From Tubulanus polymorphus (lineage: Eukaryota > Nemertea > Palaeonemertea > Tubulaniformes > Tubulanidae): 64,000 bases of DNA. The notes under the pieces were generated by a model. The model made no database searches and was not told the DNA's origin. It saw nothing but the letters and a program-made list of their open reading frames with translations. The position numbers were made by a program, and so were the translations under genes. Shown here in pieces: positions 60,290 through 64,000 of this stretch; the stretch's first letter is position 1, and every line of letters begins with the position of its first letter. The DNA is taken from positions 9,403,001 to 9,467,000 of the forward strand of contig NC_134028.1 in assembly GCF_964204645.1 (NCBI RefSeq). Reading direction: 5' to 3'.

Positions 60290-63200
60290 AAATTTGGTCC
60301 TTGGAATCTATCCTACGTGAAGGTTAAACTCTGCAACCTCTGGCAAGCGAGGAAGAGTCATCGAAAGTGTTGACATCGCCAGGCATTGACAAATCTCTAA
60401 TGAGAGACAAAGAGATGTGACAATTCTTTATGGGTGAAAACCGTGGTTAAATTGAAGTTTACTCTTGACAATAAATATTGACAGTATGCGGCATCGGCTG
60501 AGTCATATTGTTACACAGGCTCAACTCTTAGTGTCATAATATCCGATAATTACTGGTAAATTAAAATACAGCTCAACTACTCGCGTCGTCATATTGACAT
60601 TGACTGCTTTGATCTACGAGTTCTGCACGTGATTCCATCGACTCTGTTTCCATACTGCACAGTCCGGCCATCACAGAATGACTGTGCATCTTTAACGCTG
60701 ATAAAAAACCGTTGCAAAAAATGTTTTTATATGTATAAACTTTATTGTCAAAGTATTACAACTTTTATGGCGAAATTAACACAGCATAATATCATAATTG
60801 ATTGAAGATTGGTGGACAGGGTTCTCCATATCATGTTAGTTGAAATCAGTTGAAAAGAAAAATAATCTAATGATATAGAGAACTTACAACAACAAAACGG
60901 AAAAGGGAGTTAATTACAGTTTGAAAAGATGAATAATTTATGCATTCTTATTTGTCAATAATTTAATTCAATTCTCGAAATGTGTTTGCCACTAAAACTT
61001 GTCCAGCACTCGCTGAGTGTTGGGGCAGTGTTATTAGAGACACGACATGCGGATGCGGTTTAATCGTGATGTACCATATTCGTTTAATTAGGGTTTCCTG
61101 ATTTTCGGTAGAAAACCCTATTGTTATTCCTTCGACTTTTATTATTATTATTATTACACCGGTTCTTTTCACGCTTGATTACACCCTTTACAAGTCTGTT
61201 ACTATCCTCGCTGTTATTCAAGACGAAATCTGTCCAATGATATTCTGGCATGAATCATATATCTAACGTTACTGCACCTGGATTTTACGGATCATCGACT
61301 TAAATTCGCTTTCGGTTTTTGAACATCGTACATTTAGCCCCAATGATGAACTGCCATATAACTTTAACCCGTCACCATTTCGGGGAATTCGCCGGACGTT
61401 TCTTGGGACAATTTGGTAATCTACGATATCAATCCAAGTGTAAATGTAATTTATTCCGCAAATTTTACACATTCGGCGGCAGGATTTAAACGATAATTTG
61501 AACAACATTTCGTTTCTCCTACGTTACGTTACCTATCTCTACCAGATTCACAGGATATTTACTACTGTATATTACCTCATTGAATATTATTCAATTTTTA
61601 TGATTAACATAGACACCTTTGTTCGTATCCCAAGAGACGTTAAATTTTCGAAATTCAGAAGTCTAGAAAAGAACTGTACTAGAAAAATAATGTTTATTTT
61701 TAACGATTTAAAATTGACGCGAGCACGAAATTTGTAAATGTACAAAAGTGTGTCCACACAAATATAAATATTTATACCATGCATGTCATATACCTATACA
61801 TATCATGGAAATGCTTCTAAGTACCTATTGTATATTTTACATGTTTTGGTGATATATGTTGGAATTATCTTCAGGTAGTAGCTTTACAGTTTTATCATGC
61901 ACCCGTTTTGTATCATAAAAAATGTACGGATTTGGATGATAATTCATACAGATATAAGAACACAACACAGAGCCTTAATTCCCAATCTTACCACTTGGTA
62001 GCATAAATTTCAATTCACTATCAGTTTTCTTTTTCGCGCGTAGTCTAGTAAATCACATAACTTGGTTTATTGATATTCTTACATATCTGCAACATGCCAT
62101 TTGGCATAATTAGTTATATATCACTGCCACCAGGTGACTGTGTCCTGAAAGGACCATATCTTCGTTTTCCTCAGAGCTATCGTGACTACATCCGGTAGAT
62201 CTACATTCCTATCAAGCCTGCATATGTTGACGCCTAGGTGGCGCTTCAACAAAATAACCTGTCTTCACACCTTTTTATGTAAATAGACCTAACACTGTTA
62301 CTTAATGCTGTAAATAATTATATCCTAATTAAACTCGCTAGATTTGTTTATATCAGCCTTGAATTACTTAAGTAAACTGCATGTACATGATATTGTCTCT
62401 ATTATTATTCTATTCCATATTCGTATTTTATAAAATGTTGATACACTGATTTTGACGGAACTTTGTAGTAAAGAGTTATCGCCGATCTTTTCCTGTTATT
62501 CTGTTAGTTTTGCTGATTCATTCATCGTCGACAATATAAAGTTATTTAGTTATTTTTCAAGGCGTCGATAAACTCATTTTAGTAAGTTTTTTTGTTGATG
62601 TATTAAAAAAGATAGGAGCTCCCCGATATACTGTAAATACATATGTAAGTTGAAATTCTATATTTACTTTTTCATAACGAGATTGATATAACTGAATTAA
62701 TGTGCGTGAATTGAAATTTCACAAGTTACTTAATATGGTAAAATTGAATTATGATTCATCTTTAAACAATGATAAGAAATTTAGTTTTAATAATTCTACG
62801 GCAAGTTTTTCATACCATCTCTCGTTAGCACGCGTTAGAGGATTTGTACGACGACACCGCCGAATTCCCTTGGACCGGGAATTTTCTTTAGAGATATGAG
62901 CAAAGCTCGCCGGATGATGCGACGATGTAGCGAACAATTTCGAAAATTTTAATTCCGTTTTAATTTGAGATGTTAGACGAACGTGTCGACGAATTCGGCG
63001 GAGTGAGTAATTTTATTGAATTTGTTCTACCAGGTGAAAACCTATCGAGTAATCTAGAATCTCAGTTGGGGGTATACGGCTCTATATAAATGTCCTTCTG
63101 TACCAGTCCTCTGTATCGGACCGATGACGCATATCTGTCATATTAATCTAAAATATTCCCACATGTCTCTCTGAGTTGTGCTCGCTCGAACTATCAATAA

Positions 63201-63380
63201 AAAAATAACGGACGAGAGATAAAGGTAGTCAGGTTCCTGCCTGGCAAATCGATTTATCAACAACAGATCAAAGATAGCTCAAAAATCTCCCGATTTTTCA
63301 ACGAGCTAGTATCCAATCCCTGTGAGTGCAAACATAGCGCCTATCTATTGCGAGAGTGCAAAGTATTGTTTGTGCATCTT
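60290..63380. other. No gene recognised
   Basis: AT-rich, with a short (ATT)n run at about 61138-61156. No repeat family recognised by eye. Confidence 0.45.
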
Positions 63381-63383
63381 ATA

Positions 63384-63440
63384 TCCAGGATCCAGTTCCA
63401 CGGTTGTTGGTTAGAATTAACTCTTAAAGTTAGCTTTTGA
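63384..63440 (+). repeat. CAGTTCCACA-family MITE, single end
   Basis: CCAGGATCCAGTTCCACGG followed by TTGTTGGTTAGAATTAACTC matches the right end (inverted) of the element at 12027-12139. I could not find the opposite end, so this is probably a truncated copy. Confidence 0.5.
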
Positions 63441-64000
63441 CCTTTAGTTAGTAGACAGAGCGACTTGCCATTTCGAGATGTGATGTTAATACGCTGAATT
63501 CCAAGAGCGATTTCAAGTTAGATTTAGCCTGCTCTAACAAGAAAAGGCAATTGCTAAAATTCAGCAATCATCAAATCATTGATTATCAAATTCCTAAACA
63601 GGTAGACAAAAGAAAACTTGAAATTATTTTCGCGCGTGTTCCTGCTTCATCCATATAGAAAATATTTGATTATTCCGGAATAAAACTTATATTTAGCACG
63701 TCAAAACGAATTAATAGAATTTTCATATAGCACCGATACAATTTAAGTTGTATGCCCCTCCCCTCCTAAAACCGTGTTCCCTAAAACCTGATCTGGTGCC
63801 GTGAAATCGGATCCTCCTAAGGGGAATCTAAACAAATTTGCTTCAGTTTATGTTGTTTGTAATGTTTCAGAAATATATCATTTCATACATAATATATATT
63901 TATCACATTTTGGCTTTGAAACGCTTTGGTAGAAAATAAACCACGACTTCATGTCCAGAATTGTCACCCCATCTGCTGACGATAATGATAGTGATAATTT

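Overview
This window looks like AT-rich, non-coding nuclear DNA from a multicellular animal, most likely a marine invertebrate. I base this on the near-total lack of long open frames, canonical animal tRNA-Ser(GCU) sequence, tRNA-headed SINE-like pieces, LINE-like 3' tails, a Tc1/mariner-type transposase fossil, many hairpin MITEs and long microsatellites. No bacterial-style operons, ribosome binding sites or CRISPR arrays are visible. The phylum cannot be fixed from sequence alone; a mollusc, hemichordate, echinoderm or similar would fit.

I recognise no intact protein-coding gene. The identifiable genic features are two minus-strand tRNA-Ser(GCU) loci: an intact-looking one at 17461-17542 and a decaying one at 8714-8795. 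The only recognisable protein homology is a frame-broken DDE transposase on the minus strand at 51590-52120. A few unusually long open frames (23802-24401, 648-998, around 26 kb, 50076-50423) are recorded as weak exon candidates without an assigned function.

Layout: 0-9 kb is mostly unique DNA with copies of families D and E and the decaying tRNA. 9.9-12.4 kb is a cluster of foldback-type repeats built from short tandem units. 12-22 kb carries several hairpin MITEs, family B repeats, the good tRNA and a GTACGTAC-type element pair. 24-36 kb has families C and D, two hairpin MITEs, an 885-bp-offset duplication and a 101-bp (AT)n tract. 36.4-38.7 kb holds two inverted copies of a hammerhead-ribozyme-like motif of the kind found in Penelope-like retroelements, a 42-bp tandem repeat, a palindromic TTCGTTTTTGC cluster and a CCA/CAT-rich tract. 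41-53 kb has more MITEs and the transposase fossil. 54-60 kb has SINE/LINE-like remains and the best-defined element in the window, a 1,225-bp foldback transposon (55779-57003) flanked by a perfect 6-bp duplication. 60-64 kb is largely unannotated.

The strongest points for follow-up are the hammerhead-like RNA, the foldback element that shares a 20-bp terminus with a second, different repeat cluster at 38.2-38.4 kb, and the multi-copy families B, C and D, which I assembled by eye and do not recognise by name. All family assignments come from reading the sequence and were not checked against a database.
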